From: Fulvia fulva
Taxonomy: Eukaryota; Ascomycota; Dothideomycetes; Mycosphaerellales; Mycosphaerellaceae
Direction of reading: 5' to 3'
Length of the DNA: 64,000 nt
NCBI RefSeq assembly: GCF_020509005.1
Contig: NC_063021.1
Location: 1,674,001-1,738,000, forward strand
Position 1 is the first letter of the stretch. Every line of letters starts with the position of its first letter. The translations under genes were made by a program, and so were the position numbers. The notes beneath the pieces are model-generated. The model was not told the origin of the DNA and ran no database searches. It was given only the letters and a program-made list of their open reading frames with translations. This document shows positions 47,150 to 56,869 of the stretch, piece after piece.

Positions 47150-48427
47150 ATGGCAGCCCAGGCTACGGCACTAACGGCGCCTACGGCCCTACAGGCGAAG
47201 CCCCCCCAAGACAACTGGCAGCAACTTATAGAGGACGCAAAAAGCATGGAAACTAACGATCAGCTCCCTTACCGGTCTCTACAGGTAATGATCACTCAGC
47301 TACGCACGGCGCTTGTACTGTCGTATCACCGAGGGCAACAAGAAATGAGGACGACGTCCCAGGCGATTAGCAAGGCCACCCGGAATCAACACCCCCATAG
47401 CTGGGCATCGGTCGCGGCATCGATACCAGGCCCCCGCCCAACGCACGATGCAGTTACGATCCGCATTGCAGCAAAGGAAGACCAGGCCGAAGTTGCGAAG
47501 CTATCGAACAAGGAGCTCGCCCAACGAATCAACCAACCAGGGGTGGTCGCAGTGAACCAACAGTCCAACGGCACTCTACAGATCTATACTAGCTCTGCTA
47601 CTGCTAGGAGGCACCTAGAGGCACAGCCACAGTGGGCATCTAAGGTTGCGGCATCAGCGAAGGTCTCAACGAAACAATTCACGATCCTAGTCCACGACAT
47701 GCCTAAGGAGTTTGACCCAACCAACCAGGGTCACCTACGCGCTCTCCAAGAGGACAACCCGGTCACTCTTAACTCTCCAATCCAGAAGGCGACTTGGCTC
47801 CATAGGAAATGGCCAGAAGGCAAGAAGGCCTCGGCGCTAATAGTATGGCTACAAGACGCGAAAGCGGCGGATCTAGCGATAGAACAAGGCCTGGTCTGGC
47901 AATACAGCCTCAAGACAGTAGAAAAGCACTCCTCATCCTTTCGTGTCCTCCAATGCTTCAAATGCCAACAGTATGGACACCAAACCTACACGTGCACAAA
48001 CAAGCAGGCCTGCTCGAACTGTGCAGGAGACCATATGTCTAGGGACTGTACATCGACTACGAGACGGTGCGCGAACTGTCCGGGGCACCACCCATCGTAT
48101 AGTGCGGAATGCCCACAGCGGAAACTAGCGAAAAACAAGGCAATCACAAACAGAACCGTCGCCCCAAGATTCTACGGCGACCGTGAGGCTAGCCCACACC
48201 GGAACCAACTAGCGGCGGTCGGGCACAAGCGCCCTAGGGCCGAGAACGATGTAAAGGATGCGCAGCCTAGGGCGTACGGGAGGCCACGTGCTCTGCTAGC
48301 TGCGGCGAGGGAATCTAACCAGGCCCGGCTCCCCTTTAGTACACAGCCGATAGGCGTAGACCAGGACGCACAGGGCAGTAGGACACAGGACGATACAGAG
48401 GAAATGATTGTCGATGCCGATGACTAG
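47150..48427 (+). CDS. LINE B ORF1 protein (zinc-knuckle RNA-binding protein)
   Basis: The protein has 425 residues. Its role, binding element RNA in the retrotransposition particle, is inferred from LINE ORF1 proteins. The N-terminal half contains SWASVAASIPGPRP near 83-96, aligning with LINE A ORF1. A central region follows (KEFDPTNQGHLRALQEDNPV). Three zinc knuckles are visible: CFKCQQYGHQTYTC at 269-282, CSNCAGDHMSRDC at 288-300 and CANCPGHHPSYSAEC at 307-321. The tail is acidic and ends MIVDADD. The ATG at 47150 is the first in-frame start and matches the start in the damaged copies. The stop at 48425-48427 lies just after the ORF2 start codons, so the ORFs overlap by 8-14 bases. CpG is frequent, unlike in LINE A. 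Confidence 0.93.
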   Translation: MAAQATALTAPTALQAKPPQDNWQQLIEDAKSMETNDQLPYRSLQVMITQLRTALVLSYHRGQQEMRTTSQAISKATRNQHPHSWASVAASIPGPRPTHDAVTIRIAAKEDQAEVAKLSNKELAQRINQPGVVAVNQQSNGTLQIYTSSATARRHLEAQPQWASKVAASAKVSTKQFTILVHDMPKEFDPTNQGHLRALQEDNPVTLNSPIQKATWLHRKWPEGKKASALIVWLQDAKAADLAIEQGLVWQYSLKTVEKHSSSFRVLQCFKCQQYGHQTYTCTNKQACSNCAGDHMSRDCTSTTRRCANCPGHHPSYSAECPQRKLAKNKAITNRTVAPRFYGDREASPHRNQLAAVGHKRPRAENDVKDAQPRAYGRPRALLAAARESNQARLPFSTQPIGVDQDAQGSRTQDDTEEMIVDADD

Positions 48428-51400
48428 CCTCGACACGCTTAGCATCATCCAGTATAACGTCAACCATAGCAAGGATATAGTCCAGAACCATTTCCTACAC
48501 GAGGCGGACCCGCGCGTCCACCACGTCCTTGCAATCCAGGAGCCATGGATTAACCCGCACCATAAGAGACCAACGACCTGCAAGTCACCAGGCTACACGA
48601 CATGCCTACGAGGCGACGGCAGACCCCGCACGTGCTTCTATGTCAGCAAGGACATACTAGAATCCGACTGGGAGGTAGTGTACTACGCAGACGAAGAAGG
48701 CGGGGGCGATATTACCTCCCTCCACGTGGGTAGCACCTGGATACACAACCTATACATGCAACCGCCAGCCTCGAGGTCTAGCCGCGACCTAGGGGTCTGC
48801 AGACACCTAGACAGTGCGCTCAAGAGACAAGGGTGCCACATCGTAGTAGGAGACTTCAACATACACCACCCTTCCTGGGAAAGCCTTATGCAGCCGCACC
48901 CTATAGCCGACGAAGTACTCGACTTGATGGCGAGCAACGCAATTGCCCTCAATACCCCGAAGGACCTGGGCACCTGGAAGAGAGGGGGACTCCAAGGCAC
49001 GATCGACCTCTCCTGGATCTCAGATAGCCACTACCACACGGTAACCTACTGTGGGATCGAACATGAACTCGAGGCGTCGTCAGACCACATGCCAGTCAGG
49101 ACCTCTATTGCGACACAGATACAACGCACACCAGCGAGAACCCCTAAGCCAAACTGGGGAAAGGCCCACTGGGCCAACATCCAGGCGTACCTCGATGACT
49201 CCAAGAGGCTAGTCCAGATCGCGCAGCAGCAATACAACAGTAAAGACGAGATAGACGAAGCAGTCCAGGGGTTGACAGACGAAATAAGAAAAGCGACCTC
49301 ACTTCACGTTCCGCTTGCCCAACCAACGACATGGTCCAAACCATACTGGACGCCGGAGTGCACTGCGGTAGTAAGAGAAGCAAGGAGAGCCCGCCGGGTG
49401 TGGACGAGCAGCCATAGCGAGGAGGCCTGGAACGTATACAGGGAGGCATGCCAACAGAAGAAAGCCATAATACGGAGGGAGAAAGCAGTCGGCTGGAGGG
49501 CCACAGTGGAAGAAATCGCCGGCAAGCCAGAGAGGATGTGGAAGCTAGCGAAATGGGCCCGACAGGACCCTACACAGGGCCCCTCCTTCTCTATCCCAGC
49601 GCTACAATCGCCTAGTGGCCCGGTTAGCGACCCCGAGGCCAAGGCGCGTCTACTGGCTAGCAAGTTCTTCCCACCCCCAGTCGAGGCTGATCTAAGCGAC
49701 ATAAACAGCTCTACTCCCCTAGCCCCTAGCATCGCGGTCCAACAGGAGGTGTCCGAGGGAGAAGTTACCGCTGTGCTGAGGAAGTTGCCGGCGAAGAAAG
49801 CCCCGGGGCCGGATGGGATCCCAAACGAGCTACTAAAGAAGTGTAGAGATCAACTAGCCCCAGCAGTTGCAGCGATCTTCAACGCCTGCCTACAGACCGG
49901 ATACCACCCGATAGCTTTTAAACAATCGACGACAGTGGTCCTACGCAAGCCGCAGAAGGAAGACTATACGCAGGTGAAGTCGTACCGCCCAATTGCGCTC
50001 CTTAACACTCTTGGGAAGGCGCTTGAGAAGCTGGTTGCAACGAGACTCTCCGAGGCGGCAGAGGAACACTCCCTACTCCCGGACACCCAGATGGGTGCGC
50101 GCCCACAGCGATCGACGCTATCCGCGATGGAACTTATCACCTCTCAGGTAAAGGCCATCTGGTATAAGAATAGGGACAAGGTGGCTTCCTTACTTAGCCT
50201 AGACATATCGGGAGCCTTCGACTACGTGTCACACCCGCGGCTTCTCTACATCCTAAGGTCGAAAGGACTCCCTGAGTGGCTTGTCAACTTCGTACGGTCC
50301 TACCTCCAAAACCGCAGTACGTCGATCCTGGTCGGCCAGTACAGAAGCCCATTTCAAGCAGTCCACACTGGAATCCCGCAAGGCTCAACGCTAGCACCTA
50401 TTCTGTTCCTCTTCTTTATGGCGACGCTGCTCCCAGCCCTAGAATCCCAGAACACCGCTGCGAGCGGCTTCGTAGACGACACAAACATCCTAGCGTGGTC
50501 TTCCTCGACTGAGGAGAACTGTAGGCTACTAGAAGAGAAGCACAAGATCTGCGAGGACTGGGCTAGGAGGCACGGGGCTCGGTTTGCCCCAGAAAAGTAC
50601 AATCTGATACACTTTACGCGCCGGCCACGGTTCCACAATATGCAAGCTTCTATCCAGATACAGGGGCACACGACTAACCCGGCAAATCAGCTCAGGATCC
50701 TCGGACTATGGGTGGACCCGGCGCTACGGTGGAGGAAGCACGTACAGGCAATATTACGGAAAGCTGAACAGAATATGGCATCATGCCAGAGGCTCACTGC
50801 GTCCACATGGGGGGCGGACTTCCGGCAGTCACGACTTCTATATACGGCTATTGTACGGCCAGTCCTTACCTATGGCAGCCAAGTGTGGTCCTTAGGCGAG
50901 AGGGCCTGCCCATCGAAGGGACTCGTCGCGCCGCTAGCGAAGATCCAAAACCAATGCCTAAGGAAGGTCACCGGGGCATATAAGTCGACACCAACGAGGA
51001 TGCTTGAGCACGAGACCGCTATACCGCCGATCGACCTATACATCCAGGGACTACGGACCTCCTACTTAGGCAAGTCGGCACAGTACCCAGTACAGAAGGT
51101 CATCGCCAGTGCAGTCGCAAGGGCCCGCGAATCAGTACCAGCGCACAAGGGCATTCGACCCGGAAACGAGCCGAACTACCGGGCAAGGGACGAACAGCTA
51201 GCAACACAATGGGAAGGTGAGAAATCGTTTGTAGAGCAACTATGGAAAGAGAGGTGGAACAACCAGGTTGTAGGGCATAGTGGACGCCCTCAGCCAGCGG
51301 GACAACCTAAGGAATGGTCAGCTACAAAATCCGCGGTCAAGCACCCCCCGAAGCTCATCCACTACCGCCTTACGAGGGCACAGAGTAGCATAGCAACCCA

Positions 51401-51731
51401 ACTGCGAAGCGAACACATCGGCCTCCAGGGGTACCTATCATGGAGGAAGGTTCCAGGATACACGAATACTAGCTGCCCCTGCGGCTATCGCTCCCAGAAC
51501 GTACGGCACGCACTCCTCGTCTGTCCGAGGTGGTCGCTAGGAAGGGGGGAGTGGATGGCAAAGGCGAGGAACCGGACGATTGGGGCACTTCTTAACAACG
51601 CTGAAGACCTACGGCGCATTACGAACTGGATACTAGAGAAGGGCTGGCTAGAACAGTACCGCCTAGTAGGAGCAGTGCAGGAAGAGAGGACACGACGCAG
51701 CGCGACGAGACCGGCTAGGAGCGGGGGCTAA
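48414..51731 (+). CDS. LINE B ORF2 protein: endonuclease-reverse transcriptase
   Basis: The protein has about 1,105 residues. The open frame begins with a TTG at 48408, but ATG codons at 48414 and 48420 are the likely starts, overlapping the end of ORF1 (atgactag). Residue numbers count from 48408. The AP-like endonuclease has QYNVN at 15-19, QEPW with E45, VVGDFN with D149 and N151, TID with D200 and SSDH with D226 and H227. The RT has KKAPGPDGIPN, SYRPIALLNTLGKALE, SLDISGAFDYVSH, GIPQGSTLAPILF and the catalytic FVDD at 688-691. The C-terminal part has the RSEHIG segment and a CPCGYRSQN zinc-like motif. No RNase H is visible. All catalytic residues are intact, so this copy could be active. 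RIPed relatives occur at 3505, 19374, 29102 and 32217. Confidence 0.95.
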   Translation: MPMTSLDTLSIIQYNVNHSKDIVQNHFLHEADPRVHHVLAIQEPWINPHHKRPTTCKSPGYTTCLRGDGRPRTCFYVSKDILESDWEVVYYADEEGGGDITSLHVGSTWIHNLYMQPPASRSSRDLGVCRHLDSALKRQGCHIVVGDFNIHHPSWESLMQPHPIADEVLDLMASNAIALNTPKDLGTWKRGGLQGTIDLSWISDSHYHTVTYCGIEHELEASSDHMPVRTSIATQIQRTPARTPKPNWGKAHWANIQAYLDDSKRLVQIAQQQYNSKDEIDEAVQGLTDEIRKATSLHVPLAQPTTWSKPYWTPECTAVVREARRARRVWTSSHSEEAWNVYREACQQKKAIIRREKAVGWRATVEEIAGKPERMWKLAKWARQDPTQGPSFSIPALQSPSGPVSDPEAKARLLASKFFPPPVEADLSDINSSTPLAPSIAVQQEVSEGEVTAVLRKLPAKKAPGPDGIPNELLKKCRDQLAPAVAAIFNACLQTGYHPIAFKQSTTVVLRKPQKEDYTQVKSYRPIALLNTLGKALEKLVATRLSEAAEEHSLLPDTQMGARPQRSTLSAMELITSQVKAIWYKNRDKVASLLSLDISGAFDYVSHPRLLYILRSKGLPEWLVNFVRSYLQNRSTSILVGQYRSPFQAVHTGIPQGSTLAPILFLFFMATLLPALESQNTAASGFVDDTNILAWSSSTEENCRLLEEKHKICEDWARRHGARFAPEKYNLIHFTRRPRFHNMQASIQIQGHTTNPANQLRILGLWVDPALRWRKHVQAILRKAEQNMASCQRLTASTWGADFRQSRLLYTAIVRPVLTYGSQVWSLGERACPSKGLVAPLAKIQNQCLRKVTGAYKSTPTRMLEHETAIPPIDLYIQGLRTSYLGKSAQYPVQKVIASAVARARESVPAHKGIRPGNEPNYRARDEQLATQWEGEKSFVEQLWKERWNNQVVGHSGRPQPAGQPKEWSATKSAVKHPPKLIHYRLTRAQSSIATQLRSEHIGLQGYLSWRKVPGYTNTSCPCGYRSQNVRHALLVCPRWSLGRGEWMAKARNRTIGALLNNAEDLRRITNWILEKGWLEQYRLVGAVQEERTRRSATRPARSGG

Positions 51732-51905
51732 CGGGGTAGTGACATGGACTACGTACGTTCAGAGGGAAAGCTAATCTAGACAAGGAGTAGTCGGGGGCGG
51801 GAAGGGTTTTCACCTATTCGGGTTTCCCTTTGTACATAACAATAGATATATACCTGCATAGGCCGGATAGGGTCCTAGAACAGGGGAATGACAAATCTAT
51901 CTATC
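51732..51905 (+). other. LINE B 3' UTR with terminal hairpin and ATCT tail
   Basis: The arms GGGAA (51799-51803) and TTCCC (51824-51828) flank a loop with ggtttt and ggg. The (ATCT)n tail follows about 65 bases later. The same hairpin position recurs in LINEs A, C, D and E with different but complementary arms. Confidence 0.75.
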
Positions 51906-51917
51906 TATTACTACCCT
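51906..51917 (+). repeat. Target-site duplication of intact LINE B, right copy
   Basis: Partner of 46903-46914. Confidence 0.88.
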
Positions 51918-52708
51918 ATTAGCCCCCGCTCCTATCCGGTCTCGTCGCGCTACGCCGTATTCTCTCTTCCTATACTACTCCTACTAGGCGGTACTATTCT
52001 AGCTAGCCCTTCTCTAGTATCTAGTTCGTAATACGCCGTAGGTCCTTAACGTTATTAAGAAGTACCCTAATCGTCCGGTTCCTCGCCTTTACTATACTCC
52101 CCCCTTCCTAGCGACTACCTCGGACAGACGAGGAGTACGTACCGTACGTTCTAGGAGCGATAGCCGTAGGGGTAGCTAGTATTCGTATATTCTAGAACCT
52201 TCCTCTATAATAGGTACCCCTAGAGGCCGATGTGTTCGCTTCGTAGTTAGGTTGCTATACTACTCTATACCCTCGTAAGGCGGTAGTAGATAAGCTTCGG
52301 GGGGTACTTAACCGCGGATTTCGTAGCTAACTATTCCTTAGGTTATCCCGCTAGCTAAGGGCGTCTACTATACCCTACACCCTAGTTATTCCACCTCTCT
52401 TTCTATAGTTGCTCTATAAACGATTTCTTACCTTCCTATTATATTACTAGCTATTCGTCCCTTACCCGGTAGTTCGGCTCGTTTCCGGGTCGAATGCCCT
52501 TATACGCTAGTACTAATTCGCGGGCCCTTACGACTATACTAGCGATGACCTTCTATACTAGGTACTATACCGACTTGCCTAAGTAGGAGGTCCGTAGTCC
52601 CTAGATATATAGGTCGATCGGCGGTATAGCGGTCTCGTACTTAAGTATCTTTATTAGTATCGACTTATATAACTCGGTAACCTTCCTTAGGCATTAGTTT
52701 TAGATCTT
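51918..52708 (-). pseudogene. Antisense LINE B ORF2 3' part (RIPed)
   Basis: This continues 46734-46914. It covers the 3' UTR start and the C-terminal part of ORF2 on the minus strand, ending where it meets LINE C-like sequence near 52709. The CPCG-motif region is recognisable near 52160. Many stops are present. Confidence 0.88.
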
Positions 52709-52737
52709 GCTAATTAGCTCTAATATAGTAATAGTTA
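52709..52737 (+). repeat. LINE C-like fragment, left piece
   Basis: The bases ttagctctaatatagtaat match LINE C ORF2 at about 59494-59512. The piece continues on the other side of the pogo copy at 54604. It is too short for a coding call. Confidence 0.6.
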
Positions 52738-54603
52738 ACGTACTTTACTATTAAGCGGGCTATACTAGCGAGCGGGCCACTTTTGCTAAGAACTGTACTA
52801 CTTCTATAGATATAGCTATATAACTACTATTATAGCGTATATTGTCTTTAAACGAGATTAAACTGACCTTAGCTATCTAGGCTACGAAACGCAACGCGAC
52901 AATTACGAATCGACTTGCTATAAAGGTATACGACGCGTCTCGAACTATACTAGGGTATCGATTAAATAGACGACCTCCTCGGGGTGACTACGAGCCTAAT
53001 TCGAAGAAGCTTAGAGAGCTAAAAGAGAGGGTGATACTTGAGTACATACTCGAGCTAGATCTTAGAGGTTTCCCGCTATTAAAGGCTAGTATATAAGCAA
53101 TAGCCGATTCATTACTATAAGAGAAGGGTCTTAGGCCCGCTAGTCTCAATTAGACAGATAGGTTTATTAGGCGGTATCGTGAGCTAAAGGTTTGTATAAC
53201 ACGTAGATACGATCGTTAGCGAGCTCTAATAGAAGATCTAGACGTTATCGAGAGGTAGTTCTTGCTTATACGTAATATAAAGGAGAAGTATAGCATCCTT
53301 AACTAGGACACCTATAACTTCGACGAGACAGGGTTTATAATAGGTGTTATTACGTCTTAGAGCGTCGTTACGGGTTTAGAAAGGCGTAGTAGAAAGAGGA
53401 AGGTCGTTCAATAGGGTAATAGAGAATAGGTAATAGTAATTAAGACTATCTATATAGACGGAATAGCGCTCCTACCCTACGTTATCCTTATAGGCAAACA
53501 GCATATTAGTACCTAGTACTAAGACGGCAACTTAGGTCTAGACTAGACAATCGGGCTAATAGAGAACGGCTAGACTAATAATAAGTTCGGTATACGGTAG
53601 CTAGAGCATTTCTAGAAGTATACTATAGCTCGTACGACTAGGGTATAGAGACTACTTATTATCAATAGCTACGAGAGCTATAACTCGAAGGCATTCTAGA
53701 ATCTATATAAGGAATATAAGATCTTGGCCCTATGTATGCCATCGCACGCCTCGAACTTACTCTAGCTATTAGATGTAGGTTGCTATTCGCCTTTAAAGAA
53801 GGTATACGGTGCTTAGCTCTCGGGCTTAGCACGCTAGCGCATCACTTATATCGACAAAGTAGAGTTCCTACGCGCCTTCCGGGCAGCCCATAACGCTATA
53901 TTCAGACAGGAGAACATCCTATCGAGCTTTAGAGGCGCTAGTTTAGTTCTATTCAATCTATAGGTAGTAATAGACAAGCTTAATATTAAGCTACGTACGC
54001 TAACTCCTCTAGCTCCGAACTCTACCCCTTAGGAGTCGAAGACACTACAAACTATAAAAGAATTCGACTCTTAATCGATACTAGTAACAAACAAAATGCG
54101 TGCCCGGGCAGGTTTATCGCTAAACTCGTTATAGGAAGGGGTATATTAGCTTATAAAAGGGGGTAGAGAGATAGCGTATTAGATAGCTCTAATACGAAGC
54201 GAGATTAGTAAGCTACGCAAGTCTAACGAGGCCCTTATATAGCAAAAAGCACGAAAGCGTAGGTATATTTAGTCTAGAGGGTCTCTAACCTTCGATAAGG
54301 CGTCGCAATTAATACCTCTAGAGGATACTAGGAGGTAGGAAGTGAGTAGAGAGTCGCTAGATAGTGTTCGGCTAGTACTAAGGCTACGACGCTATAAGCG
54401 ATATAGCGAGTCGGGGTATAACGTACGTACCTATTAAGTAGACTAACTAGATAGCGAAGAATCTAAAGAGGAACTGTCCTCCTAGTAACGATTCTATAGG
54501 ATGTCGTCGTGTTAAGATACCGTCGTAATTAAAGTAGAAGTAGTATAGTTCTTAGAAAAAGTAGCCCGCTCGGTAGTATAGCCCGCTCGGTAGTAAAGTA
54601 CGT
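52738..54603 (+). mobile_element. Pogo/Fot1-type DNA transposon, copy 2 (RIPed)
   Basis: The element is 1,866 bp, the same length as copy 1, flanked by TA (52736-52737 and 54604-54605). The inverted repeats are more decayed at the left end (actattaagcgggc where copy 1 has actaccgagcgggc). The interior is nearly identical to copy 1, apart from scattered C/T and G/A differences and a short divergent patch near 53740. Confidence 0.92.
52850..54490 (+). pseudogene. DDE_1 (pogo/Fot1) transposase, copy 2, RIP-killed
   Basis: This has the same frame and motifs as the transposase at 35840-37485: NFDETGF near 53315, INSYESYNSKAF near 53660 and the LDVGCYSPLKK segment near 53770. Most of its stops coincide with those of copy 1. 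The two copies therefore either share an already RIPed ancestor or were hit at the same sites. Confidence 0.85.
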
Positions 54604-54710
54604 TAGGAGTTATAAGTAAGCTAATAATGACCTTATTTTACTAGCTTATATACGTTAGTAAAGCGAGAATATACTATAAAATAAAGGCATCGGTAAGAAT
54701 CTAAGGCTAC
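54604..54710 (+). repeat. LINE C-like fragment, right piece with internal deletion
   Basis: The first part (ggagttataagtaagcta) matches LINE C near 59517. The rest (tagtaaagcgagaa and gtaagaatctaaggctac) matches LINE C near 60358-60412, so about 0.8 kb is missing between them. The fragment is cut at 54710 by a copia LTR. Confidence 0.7.
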
Positions 54711-54945
54711 TATTAAGATGTAGCATCTTAAAGGGAGTTAATAATTAGGAAGTGATCTAGTAGCCTAAGGCATCCACGATGACTCAGCTTATAGGCAGAT
54801 ACCTTCTCTCCCCTTTAGCTTAGATAGACATCTAATATAATCAACATATTAGTTCCTAATATATTGCTATATACTCGTACTATTAGTTAGTTAAAGATTA
54901 ATCTCTTACTCTACTCCGCTACTATTAATCTGTACCTATTTAACA
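54711..54945 (+). repeat. Copia element 2, 5' LTR
   Basis: The LTR is 235 bp. It begins tattaag (TG changed to TA) and ends cctatttaaca. The length and termini resemble the LTRs of the copia at 13047-18575, but the body differs. The primer-binding site ggttataagcccggg follows at 54946-54960. Confidence 0.82.
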
Positions 54946-56563
54946 GGTTATAAGCCCGGGTTTATATAGGAATAAGAGCAACTTATATCAGTATAGGTTA
55001 CTTATATCTCTTACTATTATAGTAGAAAACATCTAGGAATTAGAAGTCCACCCCGTCTAAACTATTAAGGAGCTTAGTTCGATACTAAGTAATAGGTAAC
55101 CTAGATAAGGACTCTATACGGCTTACTTAAAGCCAATACCTAGAAGATACTCTATAGGTAGAACTATATCGAGATACTATTAGGAAGGACTTTAAGTAAG
55201 TCATTTGAAGCTCTGCTAGGAGAGATAGACCTATGTCCTAGCCCCGAGACCTTATACCGCTCCTTCTTTACTTTACTAAGTAGGCCTTAGTATCTATACC
55301 TACGAACTTTCCTATTCTATACTAGAAGCCTAAGTAGGATCTAAGCCACTACTTTGGAACATATACACCTTGTCTCATTACATCTAATCTATTATAGATT
55401 TATACTAAGAGAAGATAGAGAAGAAGGGAGGCAAAATCCCAATTCGTAGGAGGGACAATTAGAAGGGATAGTTCAACCTTTAGAGATATAAGATAGAGAG
55501 CTAATTAGTATTCTTTACAATTAATAACCTAATAGAAGTGTCTTTTAATAACATTAAGGGCAAGACTATGAAACTCTAAGAAGAGGCTATAACTAAAGAG
55601 ATCCTTAATACGCTAATATAGACAAGACATAATATAGTATACAACTCTAGTATCCTTAGTAGGATTATAGAAGAAGATGAATTTGAGCTTAAGGGCTTAT
55701 ATAAATCTAGAAGAGCTACTAAGAAGTAGATATATCTCTAGAACAAGTATAGCTAGGTGCTACTAACCTATACATATGAGCTTATAAAGCAATTTGTGAC
55801 CTTTAAGATGAGTAAAGAGTTCACTATTAGATCTGTATAGACACACCTAGTTTCTCTTAGAAAAAGGATTGCTAATGTTGACCTAGAGGGTTAGTATTAT
55901 AGGGAAGCTAATATAAGGATGACCTAGCTCTTAAGCTCACTACTACCTAACTACTATATAGCTAGGGATACTATTATAGCTTAGCCAAAGATAGATTATA
56001 AAAGGACCTTGAAGATCCTTAACGCTTAAGAAGCTAGGTTAGATCCCTCTAAGACTAAGTATATTATAGTAGCTACCTAGGTCAAGCCCTTAGGTCTAGT
56101 AAGACCACTCTCCTACCTTCTCTATAAGAAGGATCATCTAATCCTAATTAAGGACTGCCCTAGTCTACCTAAGGCAAGAAAGGTCCTTAGATGTCATTCC
56201 TAACCACTATCTTCCTAGAATATAACATATATTAAGAAGAAGAGAACTCTACTACCTACTTTAAGGAGGACACTAAGAGAGAAGTCCTCTATAGAAGAAC
56301 TTAAGAAAATGGTAAAGAAACTCAGCTCTAATATACTATCACTCTAGAAGAACTAGGCCTAGTCTTATACCTCTAAAGTAAAGAAGACTAGAAGAGGTTT
56401 TTCCGCCTAAGAGTTACGTGACTTATATAGCTCATCCTTAGAGACAATGTCTAATAATAATGAGTATAATAAAGTAGCTTACTTAACTATAGAAGTCTAA
56501 GGCAAGTTGACCTCGTTAGAGTAGTTACTTAACTCCTATACTTTATCCTATATAACTAACTAA
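54946..56563 (+). pseudogene. Copia element 2, gag region (RIPed)
   Basis: This is plus-strand copia internal sequence after the LTR and primer site. A zinc-knuckle-like phrase LYKKDHLILIKDCPSLP near 56125-56180 marks the end of gag. The frame contains many RIP stops. It is interrupted by LINE C at 56564 and resumes at 61715. Only one LTR is present. Confidence 0.75.
56548..56563 (+). repeat. Target-site duplication of LINE C, left copy
   Basis: The bases ctatataactaactaa are repeated at 61699-61714. The first four bases of the right copy may belong to the ATCT tail. Confidence 0.85.
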
Positions 56564-56869
56564 TATTAGGTAACTAAACGGATTTTTTGCCGCGCACCTA
56601 TAGCGGACGAGGACTATTTATTCGACAGCCCTTATTAAGGCGAGCAATCTACTTAAGCAGCAGCGACCCGCCTGCGCTAGCGGCGGCGTAATCGTGGTAT
56701 AAAGAACCCTAAAACTAAGGTTCCGTTCCCCTAAAGGCAGACCCTAGAGTTACGGAGTTGCGGAGGACAACTGCCTAATTAGGAAGCGCGACCCCGAACA
56801 GTAGCGAAGGATAGTAACTAACGAGAGCTATAGCCTTACGAACACTCTATACTAAGAGTCAAACCGGGG

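Larger units (their letters stand above)
46915..51905 (+). mobile_element. LINE B, intact full-length non-LTR retrotransposon
   Basis: The element is 4,991 bp, with a 12-bp target duplication, both ORFs open and an (ATCT)n tail. The 5' UTR is 235 bp, and its first 36 bases are not shared with the other full-length copy. CpA and TpG steps are preserved, so it has not been through RIP. At least six damaged LINE B pieces in the window are derived from the same family. It inserted into an antisense, already RIPed LINE B. Confidence 0.95.
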
